This document shows positions 27,903 through 35,517 of a DNA stretch of 64,000 bases, piece after piece. The notes beneath the pieces were generated by a model. It made no database searches and had not been told where the DNA came from. It saw nothing but the letters and a program-made list of their open reading frames with translations. The stretch comes from Bacteroidota bacterium (GTDB taxonomy: Bacteria; Bacteroidota; Ignavibacteria; UBA10030), in contig JALONQ010000002.1 of NCBI GenBank assembly GCA_025454835.1, positions 197,483-261,482 of the forward strand. The letters are read 5' to 3'. Positions within the stretch are counted from its first letter, which is position 1; the number at the start of each line of letters is the position of its first letter. The translations under genes and the position numbers were made by a program.

Positions 27903-28685
27903 ATGGCCTACCAAACGCTGCTCGTCGACGTCGCCGAACGGATCTGCACGGTCACGATCAACCGACCCGACAAGCTGAACGCCCTCAACGCGCTTGCCAA
28001 GTCGGAGTTGCGGGCCCTTTTTGATTCGCTCACGATGGATCCCGGGGTTGACGTCGTGATCATCACTGGAGTCGGCGAAAAAGCGTTCGTCGCGGGTACG
28101 GATGTCGGCGAACTCTCGGCCCTCAACGCCACGTCCGGCCGTCCGTTCGCGGCCGCCGGCCAGTCGGTCTTTTCGATGATCGAAGGACTCGGCAAGCCCG
28201 TCATAGCGGCCGTCAACGGGTATGCGCTGGGCGGAGGTTGTGAGCTGGCCCTGGCGTGCCACATCCGGATCGCCTCTGAGAATGCAAGGTTCGGCCAGCC
28301 CGAGGTGAACCTCGGCGTCATCCCCGGATACGGCGGCACACAGCGTTTGCCTCGGCTGGTGGGTGAAGGCCGCGCGATGGAGATGATCCTTTCGGGCGAC
28401 CCGATCGATGCACACGAAGCCTTTCGCATCGGTCTCGTGAACAAGGTCGTTTCCCAAACGGAGTTGCTCGCGACGTGTCGCGCCCTTGCCGCGAAGATCG
28501 CCTCAAAGGGCCAGTCGGCCGTGCGTCTGGCGATCCAAGCCGTGCATGCGTCGTGGGAGATGCATCTCGACGAAGGACTCGAAATGGAGGCTGGCTTGTT
28601 CGGCACCGCCTGCGGAACGGATGATTTTCGCGAAGGGGTCCAAGCCTTTCTCGAAAAGCGCAAGCCGAATTTCACCGGACAGTAG
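27903..28685 (+). CDS. Enoyl-CoA hydratase (crotonase family)
   Basis: A 260-residue crotonase-fold enzyme. It has N-R-P-D-K-L-N-A-L-N at the start, the oxyanion-hole segments (K-A-F-V-A-G-T-D and Y-A-L-G-G-G-C-E-L-A), and both catalytic glutamates in G-G-G-C-E and, 20 residues later, F-G-Q-P-E, as in mitochondrial enoyl-CoA hydratase. It would hydrate 2-enoyl-CoA in fatty-acid beta-oxidation or crotonyl-CoA in a butyrate-type pathway. It ends the amrA-amrB-DUF2520 operon, a context that does not explain its substrate. Confidence 0.92.
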   Translation: MAYQTLLVDVAERICTVTINRPDKLNALNALAKSELRALFDSLTMDPGVDVVIITGVGEKAFVAGTDVGELSALNATSGRPFAAAGQSVFSMIEGLGKPVIAAVNGYALGGGCELALACHIRIASENARFGQPEVNLGVIPGYGGTQRLPRLVGEGRAMEMILSGDPIDAHEAFRIGLVNKVVSQTELLATCRALAAKIASKGQSAVRLAIQAVHASWEMHLDEGLEMEAGLFGTACGTDDFREGVQAFLEKRKPNFTGQ

Positions 28686-28768
28686 GGATGATGATCGTCT
28701 ATCGTCGAGTGTCGGTCGATTGACGATCGTCGCGTGAGGGCATTACACGCCGACCACTGGCTTCACCC

Positions 28769-28817
28769 ATTCTCTATTCTCTATTCTCTATTCTCTATTC
28801 TCCATTCCCCATTCACT
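28769..28817. repeat. Heptamer tandem repeat upstream of glyS
   Basis: Seven consecutive 7-base units: four perfect ATTCTCT copies (28769-28796), then ATTCTCC, ATTCCCC and ATTCACT. The array ends 22 bases before the glyS ATG and could vary in copy number by slippage. Confidence 0.9.
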
Positions 28818-28839
28818 CGCCCAATACTTCTTCTGATCT

Positions 28840-30321
28840 ATGCCTTCCCCCAAGCCTTCCGATAGCGCCAAGGTCATGGAAAAGATCGTATCGCTGGCCA
28901 AGCGTCGCGGCTTTGTGTTCCAATCCAGCGAGATCTACGGCGGCTTGAACGGCTGCTGGGACTACGGCCCGCTGGGCGTGGAGATGCTCAACAACGTCAA
29001 GATGGCGTGGTGGCGCAATATGACCTACCGCGACAACGTTGAAGGGATCGATGCGTCGATCCTGATGCACCCGCGCGTGTGGGAGGCATCGGGACACGTC
29101 GAGAATTTCACCGACCCGATGGTCGATTGCCGGCAGTGCAAAGCCCGTTACCGGACGGACGTGCTCGTCGACGAGCTGTCGATCAAGAAGAAGAAGGAAG
29201 TGCTGAGAGAGATCGAACCCGGCACGTATGAAGGCCAGCAACCGGACCCGAAGATCGAGACGGCGTTCGGGGCGTTTGTGAGCACCGAGCCGGGACTCGC
29301 CCGCGTCATCGCGGCGCTGAGCTGTCCGGCGTGCGGCAACAAGGGGACCTTCACCGAGGCCCGCAAGTTCAACCTGATGTTCAAGACGTTCGTCGGTCCG
29401 GTCGAGGATGCCTCCGCCGTCGTCTTCCTTCGTCCGGAGACCGCGCAGGGCATCTTCGTCAATTTCCTGAACGTCCAGAGCGCATCGCGACAGAAGCTGC
29501 CGTTCGGCATCGCGCAGATCGGCAAGGCCTTTCGGAACGAGATCAACACGAAGAATTTCCTGTTCCGCACGCGCGAGTTCGAGCAGATGGAGATGCAGTT
29601 CTTCGTCAAGCCCGGTACGGACGACGAATGGTTCGAGTACTGGCGGTCCGAGCGGCTGAAGTGGTTCCACGACCACGGCATGCGGCCGGAGAAGCTGCGC
29701 TGGCATCAGCATCCGCCCGATAAGCTGGCGCACTACGCGAAAGACGCCTACGACGTCGAGTACGAGTTCCCGTTCGGGTGGGGAGAGGTGGAGGGAGTGC
29801 ACAACCGGACGGACTACGATCTCGGCCGGCATGAACAGTTCTCTGGCAAGAGCATGAAGTACTTCGACGAGGAGACGAAGGAGCGATTCACGCCGTACGT
29901 GATCGAAACCTCGATCGGCGCCAGCCGTTCGTTCATGGCGTTTCTCGTCGATGCTTACCACGAAGAGGAGGCGCCAACCGCCGAGGGTGGCGCGGAGGTG
30001 CGCACCGTCTTGCGCCTCCATCCGAAGCTCGCCCCGATAAAAGCGGCCGTTTTTCCGCTGGTCAATCGGGACGGCATGCCCGATCTCGCGCGCAAGATCG
30101 AGGCCGATCTCCGTTCGAGCTTCCGGGTGTTCTACGACGACAGCGGCGCGGTCGGCCGTCGATACCGGAGGCAGGACGAGGTGGGAACGCCGTTCTGCAT
30201 CACCGTCGATTCGCAGACGCTCCAGGACCAGACGGTGACTGTTCGCCAGCGCGACTCGATGGCGCAAGAGCGGATCCCCTCCGACCGGGTAAAGGATCAT
30301 TTGCTCCGTGCCTTGGCGTAG
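28840..30321 (+). CDS. glyS: Glycyl-tRNA synthetase, single-chain dimeric type
   Basis: A 493-residue class II synthetase of the alpha2 type found in archaea, eukaryotes and some bacteria, not the split GlyQ/GlyS form. It has G-F-V-F-Q-S-S-E-I-Y-G-G, the D-Y-G-P-L-G signature, R-P-E-T-A-Q-G-I-F-V-N-F motif 2, F-R-N-E-I, F-E-Q-M-E-M-Q-F-F, I-E-T-S-I-G motif 3 region, and an anticodon-binding C-terminus. Two Cys pairs (C-R-Q-C and C-P-A-C) may bind zinc. No clear Shine-Dalgarno is visible before the ATG, which follows the heptamer repeat. Confidence 0.95.
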   Translation: MPSPKPSDSAKVMEKIVSLAKRRGFVFQSSEIYGGLNGCWDYGPLGVEMLNNVKMAWWRNMTYRDNVEGIDASILMHPRVWEASGHVENFTDPMVDCRQCKARYRTDVLVDELSIKKKKEVLREIEPGTYEGQQPDPKIETAFGAFVSTEPGLARVIAALSCPACGNKGTFTEARKFNLMFKTFVGPVEDASAVVFLRPETAQGIFVNFLNVQSASRQKLPFGIAQIGKAFRNEINTKNFLFRTREFEQMEMQFFVKPGTDDEWFEYWRSERLKWFHDHGMRPEKLRWHQHPPDKLAHYAKDAYDVEYEFPFGWGEVEGVHNRTDYDLGRHEQFSGKSMKYFDEETKERFTPYVIETSIGASRSFMAFLVDAYHEEEAPTAEGGAEVRTVLRLHPKLAPIKAAVFPLVNRDGMPDLARKIEADLRSSFRVFYDDSGAVGRRYRRQDEVGTPFCITVDSQTLQDQTVTVRQRDSMAQERIPSDRVKDHLLRALA

Positions 30322-30331
30322 GGAGAGACGC

Positions 30332-31498
30332 ATGCTTCGGCGGAGACGGGCGTGTGTGCTTCTGCTGATCATCGGCCTCGCGGCGAGCCCCGTCACGGCG
30401 CAGTGGCCGCAGGATGCCGACCTCGATCGGCGAATCCAGCGGAGCGTCAACCTCATCTACGATCTGAAATTCGAAGAGGCCGAACTCGAACTGGCCGAGG
30501 TCGTGCGACAGCGTCCGGACCATCCCGCGGGTCACTTCTTCGTGGCCATGGTCCAGTGGTGGCGCATCCTCAGCAATTTTTCCTCCACGAGCCAGGATGA
30601 GAAGTTCTACGACCTGCTCGACCGTGTGATCGAGATCTGCGACCGGCGTCTGGCGAAGGACGACAAGGATGTCACGGCGCTCTTCTTCAAAGGGGGAGCC
30701 GTCGGGTTTCGCGGGCGATTGCGGGCCAACCGGGGCAAGTGGGTTGGCGCGGCGAACGACGGTGTTGTTGCCCTGCCGCTCGTACGCAAAGCGTATGCAC
30801 TCGACCCCAAGAACGCCGACGTTCTGCTAGGGATCGGCATCTATCACTACTACGCTGAGGTCATCCCCGACCGGTATCCGATCGTCAAGCCGCTGATGGT
30901 GTTCTTTCCGAGTGGAGACCGGGCGTTGGGGCTCAAGCAGCTCGAAGAAGCGTCGCAACGGGCTGTCTATGCTCGGACGGAAGCGAAGTACTTTCTCATG
31001 CAGAACATGTATATGTTCGAGAAGGATTTCGGCAGGGCCCTGACGCTGGCGCAGGAACTCCACGAGGAGTATCCGAAAAACCCGCTGTTCCATCGGTACC
31101 TCGGGCGATGCTACGTTGCCAACGGACGGTTGGCGGCCGCGAACGAGATCTTCGCGGAGGTCGATCGTCGATATGTGACCGGCCAGCGGGGCTACGATGC
31201 TTACGACGGACGCGAAGCCGCGTACTATCTCGGAAGGCGTGATTTCATCGCCGGAAGCTACGACACGGCCCTGAAACACTTCTACCGGTGCGACGAGATG
31301 TCGCGAACGCTCGACCGGGAAGGGCCTTCGGGATTCATGGTCATGGCGAACCTGCAGATCGGAATGATCTATGATCTCCAAGGAAAGAGGACCTATGCCA
31401 CGAGGCAGTATCAGAAGGTGCTCGGCATGAAGGACTACGAAGGCGCGCACTCGTCGGTCCGGAACTATCTGAAGAAGCCATACGGCACACCTCCCTGA
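30332..31498 (+). CDS. Exported TPR-repeat protein
   Basis: A 388-residue protein. It has an Arg-rich signal-peptide start (M-L-R-R-R-R-A-C-V), a hydrophobic core, cleavage near V-T-A-Q, then a helical TPR array. The conserved segments G-I-Y-H-Y-Y-A-E-V-I-P and F-F-P-S-G-D-R-A-L-G-L-K-Q-L look characteristic of one uncharacterised TPR family. The ATG at 30332 has GGGAGAG upstream and lies 11 bases after glyS. No catalytic residues are recognised; a periplasmic scaffold is inferred. Confidence 0.8.
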   Translation: MLRRRRACVLLLIIGLAASPVTAQWPQDADLDRRIQRSVNLIYDLKFEEAELELAEVVRQRPDHPAGHFFVAMVQWWRILSNFSSTSQDEKFYDLLDRVIEICDRRLAKDDKDVTALFFKGGAVGFRGRLRANRGKWVGAANDGVVALPLVRKAYALDPKNADVLLGIGIYHYYAEVIPDRYPIVKPLMVFFPSGDRALGLKQLEEASQRAVYARTEAKYFLMQNMYMFEKDFGRALTLAQELHEEYPKNPLFHRYLGRCYVANGRLAAANEIFAEVDRRYVTGQRGYDAYDGREAAYYLGRRDFIAGSYDTALKHFYRCDEMSRTLDREGPSGFMVMANLQIGMIYDLQGKRTYATRQYQKVLGMKDYEGAHSSVRNYLKKPYGTPP

Positions 31499-31519
31499 AC
31501 CCCATCCCCCTGTGACCCG

Positions 31520-32278
31520 ATGACGAACGCCATCCTTATCGCCCTGCTCCTTGGCCTCACGGCCGCTGCCGCGCAGGTCCTCGGCGGCTATCTGCTCGTC
31601 GCCCGCGGTACGTGGCCGCGACGGGCGCAGCTGATGATGCTCGCGCTCGGCGCCGGGTTCATCCTCGGCCTCGTGTTTTTGAAGGTCCTTCCGGAGAGCT
31701 GGAAGATCATTGGCGCGCAAGCGTCATTCGCGATGCTCGCCGGTTTCGGTACGCTCCATTTCTTTGAGCACGCCGTGGTTGGACACCTGCATTTCGGCGA
31801 AGAGACGCACAAGGAGGCGATGGCGACGCGCATGGCCGGGCTTTCGGCGTTCAGCGGGTTGTTCATCCACGCGTTCTTCGACGGGCTCTCGATCTCCGTC
31901 AGCGTTCAGTACGACGTCTTCCTCGGTCTCCTGGTCTTCTTTGCCGTGCTGCTGCATAAGTTTCCCGAGGGGCTCACGATCGGGTCGATCATGCTCTCAG
32001 CTGGCTTCTCGAAGCGGGCGGTGTTGCAGGCGTCCATCGGGCTGGGTGTGGCGACCGTGCTCGGCGCGGCGGCGCTCGTGGTCCTTCCCACGATCGACTC
32101 GATCTGGGTCGCTCGTATCTTGGCCTTCTCCGCCGGTACGATCCTCTACGTCGGGGCGACGGACCTGATCCCCGAGTTGAATTCCTGCGAAGAACGCGTC
32201 CCGCCCCTGATGGTCTTCGTGGGGATCGCTCTCTTCTTTTTGAGCGAGCATCTGTTGGCCGAACTGATCGGTCACTGA
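31520..32278 (+). CDS. ZIP-family metal transporter
   Basis: A 252-residue inner-membrane protein with about eight transmembrane helices. The ZIP signature residues are present: H-A-F-F-D-G-L-S-I in TM4 and H-K-F-P-E-G-L-T-I-G in TM5, whose His, Asp and Glu form the metal site. A His-rich cytoplasmic loop (E-H-A-V-V-G-H-L-H-F-G-E-E-T-H) lies before TM4. It would import or equilibrate zinc, iron or another divalent metal. It is last in the glyS-TPR-ZIP unit. Confidence 0.9.
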   Translation: MTNAILIALLLGLTAAAAQVLGGYLLVARGTWPRRAQLMMLALGAGFILGLVFLKVLPESWKIIGAQASFAMLAGFGTLHFFEHAVVGHLHFGEETHKEAMATRMAGLSAFSGLFIHAFFDGLSISVSVQYDVFLGLLVFFAVLLHKFPEGLTIGSIMLSAGFSKRAVLQASIGLGVATVLGAAALVVLPTIDSIWVARILAFSAGTILYVGATDLIPELNSCEERVPPLMVFVGIALFFLSEHLLAELIGH

Positions 32279-32321
32279 AGCACGCCACCCGCTTCTGCGT
32301 TTCACCGACACTGTCCGATCT

Positions 32322-32790
32322 TCAGAACGGCACGAGCAAGCTCGCCGCCGTGAGGAAGAATGGTCCTCGCACGGCCCATTGGTAGGTGCCGACAGGGATG
32401 TGGTCGATCCAGCGTCGTGCGATCCATGCGCCCACGGACATCGCCGCGCCGACGACAATGCCCAGCCACAACGTCTGCATGGAGAGTGCCTCCAATCGGT
32501 CGTATGCCACGATCTTGACGCGGCGTGGACAACCATTGCCGCTGCCGCTTCAGACGCGATATACGAGGCCGCTGGCAGGCCTTGCGCAAAGAAGATGGCG
32601 GCCGAGAGTGGGCCGGAGAAGCCGAACATGCCCGAGAGGAAGGCCGAGGCGCCGCGGTGCTCATGGGGCCAACGGTGTGGACAAGGACCGGCAGGACGAG
32701 AAGCGATCCGCCGAAACCGGCGATGCTCGACAGCGTCGATGCGAGGATGCCGATGCCGATCAGCGGAAGAGAGGCCGCGAGGTCCTTCAG
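32322..32790 (-). pseudogene. Decayed TauE/SafE (DUF81) exporter gene
   Basis: The 528-base gap between the ZIP and porQ genes holds remnants of one TauE/SafE-type permease on the minus strand in three successive frames. These are L-I-G-I-G-I-L-A-S-T-L-S-S-I-A-G-F-G-G (32763-32707), then F-L-S-G-M-F-G-F-S-G-P-L-S-A-A-I (about 32640-32590) with Y-I-A-S-E-A-A-A-A-M, then I-V-V-G-A-A-M-S-V-G-A-W-I (32470-32430) to the stop at 32322. Restoring one C near 32660 and one near 32520 joins the frames. No ATG/GTG/TTG is available for the first frame, and the joined product (about 157 residues) lacks roughly 90 internal residues of the family. It is therefore truncated internally, frameshifted and without a start. 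Confidence 0.75.
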
Positions 32791-32806
32791 GCGGACCGTC
32801 TGCCGG

Positions 32807-33751
32807 CTACGGTTGAGAGGGGAGACGCAGGGCTACGGAGATCCGATGGAGGCCGCCGATGCTTCCGTATGAATTGAAGGCGTAGTCGACGAGGTAGCCA
32901 GCCACGGTTACGCCGAACCCGCCCGAGAATCCCGCCAGTCCAGCGGAGGAACCAAGGCGCAGCTCTTTGCGGAGCTGATTGTTGTATCCGAGCCGCAAGC
33001 GTAGGGAGGGAGAAAGCTCGAACTCCGCTCCCGCGGAGAACCTTTGGAAGCGCTCGCCGATCGACTCGGCGTCCTCTTGCAGGCGGTGGAGATTCAAGTT
33101 CAGGAAGACCGGCAGGTGCTCCGGCCGCTTGGAAACACCGACACGCACGTCCAGCGGAAGGTCCTCGCGCACGCCGTTGAACGTCGAGAGCTGCGCACCG
33201 GCATGCAAGATCGAGGCCCCAATGGCCAGGCGTTCTTCCGGTATGCGATAGAGCACGCCCGCGTCGACCGCCACGCCCGTCGATCGGTAGTCGGCAATAG
33301 AGGCGTGGATAAAGGTCAGGGCGCCCCCGACGGAGAGGTTCGGCGCGACCTCATGTGCGAGTCCTGCGGAGAGGGCGAGGTCGACCGCGGAGAAGGTGCC
33401 CGATGTGTTGAGCAGAGCGTCCGTGCGATCGAAAGAGCCGTAGTGATAGAACTGGGCCCCGATCGCCACCGGGCCGATTCCGTCCCACTCTGTCGCGAAG
33501 GCGATCGAACCGGCACTGATGTCGAGCAGATGGTCGAGGTAGCCGATCGAAACTTGGCGAGACGAGACCGTCGCGAGCCCGGCCGGGTTCACGAAGAGCA
33601 GGTTCGGGTCGTCCTGCATGGCAAGGAACGCGCCGCCAAGGGCGGCCGTCCGAGCCGGGATGTCATGGCGAAGGAACTGGTACGTACTCTGGGACAATGC
33701 CGGAGCATCGATCCAAAGCATCGTCCACAAGGCGAGGATAAGGGCACGCAT
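32807..33751 (-). CDS. porQ: PorQ-like type IX secretion outer-membrane protein
   Basis: A 314-residue protein. The signal peptide ends A-L-S-Q, followed by Y-Q-F-L-R-H-D-I-P-A-R-T-A-A-L-G-G-A-F, N-L-L-F-V-N-P-A-G-L, a barrel with F-Y-H-Y-G-S-F-D-R-T-D, G-T-F-S-A-V-D-L-A-L, I-A-D-Y-R-S-T-G-V-A-V-D-A-G-V-L-Y and L-P-L-D-V-R-V-G-V-S-K-R. This order matches PorQ, which acts with PorU/PorV/PorZ at the type IX secretion outer-membrane complex. The start at 33751 lies exactly at the predicted +1 of the promoter, so the mRNA may be leaderless. No other secretion genes are nearby. Confidence 0.83.
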   Translation of the reverse strand: MRALILALWTMLWIDAPALSQSTYQFLRHDIPARTAALGGAFLAMQDDPNLLFVNPAGLATVSSRQVSIGYLDHLLDISAGSIAFATEWDGIGPVAIGAQFYHYGSFDRTDALLNTSGTFSAVDLALSAGLAHEVAPNLSVGGALTFIHASIADYRSTGVAVDAGVLYRIPEERLAIGASILHAGAQLSTFNGVREDLPLDVRVGVSKRPEHLPVFLNLNLHRLQEDAESIGERFQRFSAGAEFELSPSLRLRLGYNNQLRKELRLGSSAGLAGFSGGFGVTVAGYLVDYAFNSYGSIGGLHRISVALRLPSQP

Positions 33752-33757
33752 GGGCCC

Positions 33758-33786
33758 AATGTAGCGATGAATGGGGGGAGATTCAA
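33758..33786 (-). promoter_or_regulatory. porQ promoter, predicted leaderless start
   Basis: Minus-strand TTG (33786-33784), exactly 20 bases, TACATT (33763-33758), six bases (GGGCCC), then the ATG. Transcription would start on the A of the start codon. Confidence 0.7.
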
Positions 33787-33791
33787 CGCCG

Positions 33792-33820
33792 TTGCATTTT
33801 TGGGGCGTTCTGTGTACCTT
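33792..33820 (+). promoter_or_regulatory. rpmE promoter, TTG-N20-TAnnTT type
   Basis: TTGCAT (33792-33797) and TACCTT (33815-33820), spacer 17 between hexamers. The rpmE ATG at 33848 has AGGAG at about 33831-33835. It is back to back with the porQ promoter, whose -35 is six bases away. Confidence 0.7.
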
Positions 33821-33847
33821 ATTGAACTTTAGGAGCATGCTCGAATC

Positions 33848-34084
33848 ATGAAGAACAGTATTCATCCGACCTACAAGAAATCCCTCGTCACGTGCGTCTG
33901 CGGCGCGACTTTCGAATCGCGCTCGACGATGGGCAATATCCATGTGGAGATCTGCTCCGCTTGCCATCCTTTCTACACGGGCAAGCAGAAGCTCGTCGAC
34001 TCAGCCGGCCGCGTCGAGCGGTTCAAGCGCAAGTATGCCGGCAAGGCGCAGGTGACCGCTGCCGAGCCCACGCCTCAAGCCTGA
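33848..34084 (+). CDS. rpmE: Ribosomal protein L31, zinc-binding type
   Basis: A 78-residue L31 with K-N-S-I-H-P-T-Y, a Cys pair C-V-C-G, and [13 protein letters not shown], that is four Cys (the C+ zinc form). It has a short Ala/Pro-rich C-terminal extension. It is a late-assembling 50S protein in the central protuberance region. It is monocistronic, with its own promoter and a strong terminator at 34108-34143. Identification is certain by length and motif. Confidence 0.96.
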   Translation: MKNSIHPTYKKSLVTCVCGATFESRSTMGNIHVEICSACHPFYTGKQKLVDSAGRVERFKRKYAGKAQVTAAEPTPQA

Positions 34085-34107
34085 CGTCCTCCAACGTCCT
34101 TCCTCAT

Positions 34108-34143
34108 AGCGGGATCCCGTTCGTCCGGGATTCCGCTATTTTT
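34108..34143 (+). terminator. Rho-independent terminator after rpmE
   Basis: A 12-bp stem (34108-34119 with 34126-34137, one G-T pair) with a TTCGTC loop, followed by ATTTTTG. It is a classical intrinsic terminator. Confidence 0.9.
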
Positions 34144-34166
34144 GTATATATTGCCTCATTGTTCCG

Positions 34167-35450
34167 ATGCCCGCCCGACCTGAGCATATCTGCCTCTTTG
34201 AGGACCAGGGAGTGTCCCGGTTCTCTCCGCTCGTCTACTTCCGTCCCGTCTACAATCTCCGGTGCGGCATTGCCTCCCTGAAAGAGAAGGTGCTCGCCCG
34301 GTTTCCACGGGCAAAGGTCACCCTTCAGTGCCGCGGATTCATCGCCGGCTACATGCGTCATCGGAATCCCGGCGTGCTGGTCAACGAGATCACAAGCGGC
34401 CGATGCCTGTTCATCAATGGAAGGGTTGTAGCCGACGATCGGCTTCCTCGGCAGTTGGATGGGCGCTCGGGACGTGATGTCGTCTACGTCAGCGGAGAGA
34501 CAGTGGTCGGAGCCTGGCTCAGCGGCCCCCACCTGAGGCGCATCGCGCGTGTCCTCGACCGGTGCCTGACGCCAGATGACTTTTCGGGACTCCCCCGCGA
34601 GGAAGTGGACGTGCGGATGGTGGACTACCTTTGGGATATCATCAACGTGAACGGAGATGAGATCGGCGCCGATTTCCGTTGGTGGAACAAAGGACGTCGA
34701 TCTCCGGTCTCTCCGGCCTCGTTGAAGCGTCGTGGCGTTCATGTGCTTGGCGCGTCGGACATCTTCATTGAGGCGGGCACAACCGTCAAGCCGGGAACGG
34801 TGCTGGACGCCGAGGAGGGGCCGATCTACCTCGGACGGGATGTGCGGGTCTTCCCGCAGGCGACGATCATGGGCCCGGTCTCGGTCGGTGACCGATCGTG
34901 GATCAAGGTGAACGCCCAGATCTACCCCAAGACCACCATCGGCCCTGTCTGCAAGGTCGGGGGAGAGGTGGAATCGTCGATCATCCACGGCTACGCGAAC
35001 AAGCAACACCATGGATACATCGGCCACTCGTACATCGGGGCCTGGGCGAACCTGGGCGCCGGAACGACGAACAGCGACCTCAAGAGCAACTACGGGCTGG
35101 TGCGTGTGACGACGCAGGACGGACCTATCGAAACGGGTTGCCAGTTCGTCGGCCTCATGCTCGGCGACCACTCGAAGACGGCGATCAATTCGATGTTCAA
35201 CACCGGCACGATCGTCGGCGTCTGCTCAAACATCTTCGGGTTCGGCTTCCCGCCGAAGTATGTCCCGTCGTTCTCGTGGGGGGCCGCGGGTGAGACCCTC
35301 ACCACATTCGGCATCGACCGGGCGATCGAGACGGCGCAACGCGTCATGGCCCGCCGGTCGATCACGTTGCTCGACGTGGAAGACCGGCTCTTCCATACCA
35401 TTTTCGACGTGACGGCCGACGAACGCCGGCAGCGCGGCTTGCCACAGTGA
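34167..35450 (+). CDS. Bacteroidetes/Chlorobi-type GlmU-like sugar-nucleotide enzyme
   Basis: A 427-residue protein. An N-terminal half degenerate for nucleotidyltransferase (F-x-P-L-V-Y-F-R-P-V-Y-N-L-R-C-G-I) is followed by a left-handed beta-helix acyltransferase half (G-P-I-Y-L-G-R-D-V, I-M-G-P-V-S-V-G-D, S-Y-I-G-A-W-A-N-L-G-A-G-T-T-N-S-D-L-K). This matches the alternative GlmU family of Bacteroidetes/Chlorobi, expected to acetylate glucosamine-1-phosphate and form UDP-GlcNAc. That assignment is family knowledge, not tested here. A weak -10 (TATATT, 34147-34152) directly follows the rpmE terminator. The leader would be about 8 bases, with no Shine-Dalgarno. Confidence 0.85.
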   Translation: MPARPEHICLFEDQGVSRFSPLVYFRPVYNLRCGIASLKEKVLARFPRAKVTLQCRGFIAGYMRHRNPGVLVNEITSGRCLFINGRVVADDRLPRQLDGRSGRDVVYVSGETVVGAWLSGPHLRRIARVLDRCLTPDDFSGLPREEVDVRMVDYLWDIINVNGDEIGADFRWWNKGRRSPVSPASLKRRGVHVLGASDIFIEAGTTVKPGTVLDAEEGPIYLGRDVRVFPQATIMGPVSVGDRSWIKVNAQIYPKTTIGPVCKVGGEVESSIIHGYANKQHHGYIGHSYIGAWANLGAGTTNSDLKSNYGLVRVTTQDGPIETGCQFVGLMLGDHSKTAINSMFNTGTIVGVCSNIFGFGFPPKYVPSFSWGAAGETLTTFGIDRAIETAQRVMARRSITLLDVEDRLFHTIFDVTADERRQRGLPQ

Positions 35451-35517
35451 GCATGACCATGTCCAGACCCGATCACCGATGCCGCTGTTGTGATCGTGGC
35501 GGTCTCAACCGATCACT

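Noticed and set aside
28769-28817. CRISPR-like array
   Set aside because: Units are 7 bases with no spacers; a simple tandem repeat. No cas genes in the window.
28813-30456. 547-codon open frame antisense to glyS
   Set aside because: Lies exactly opposite a certain glycyl-tRNA synthetase; composition is that of a reverse-complement frame.
32302-32664. Intact 120-codon gene on the minus strand between ZIP and porQ genes
   Set aside because: It is a frame of the decayed TauE/SafE gene; the meaningful peptide segments lie in three different frames.
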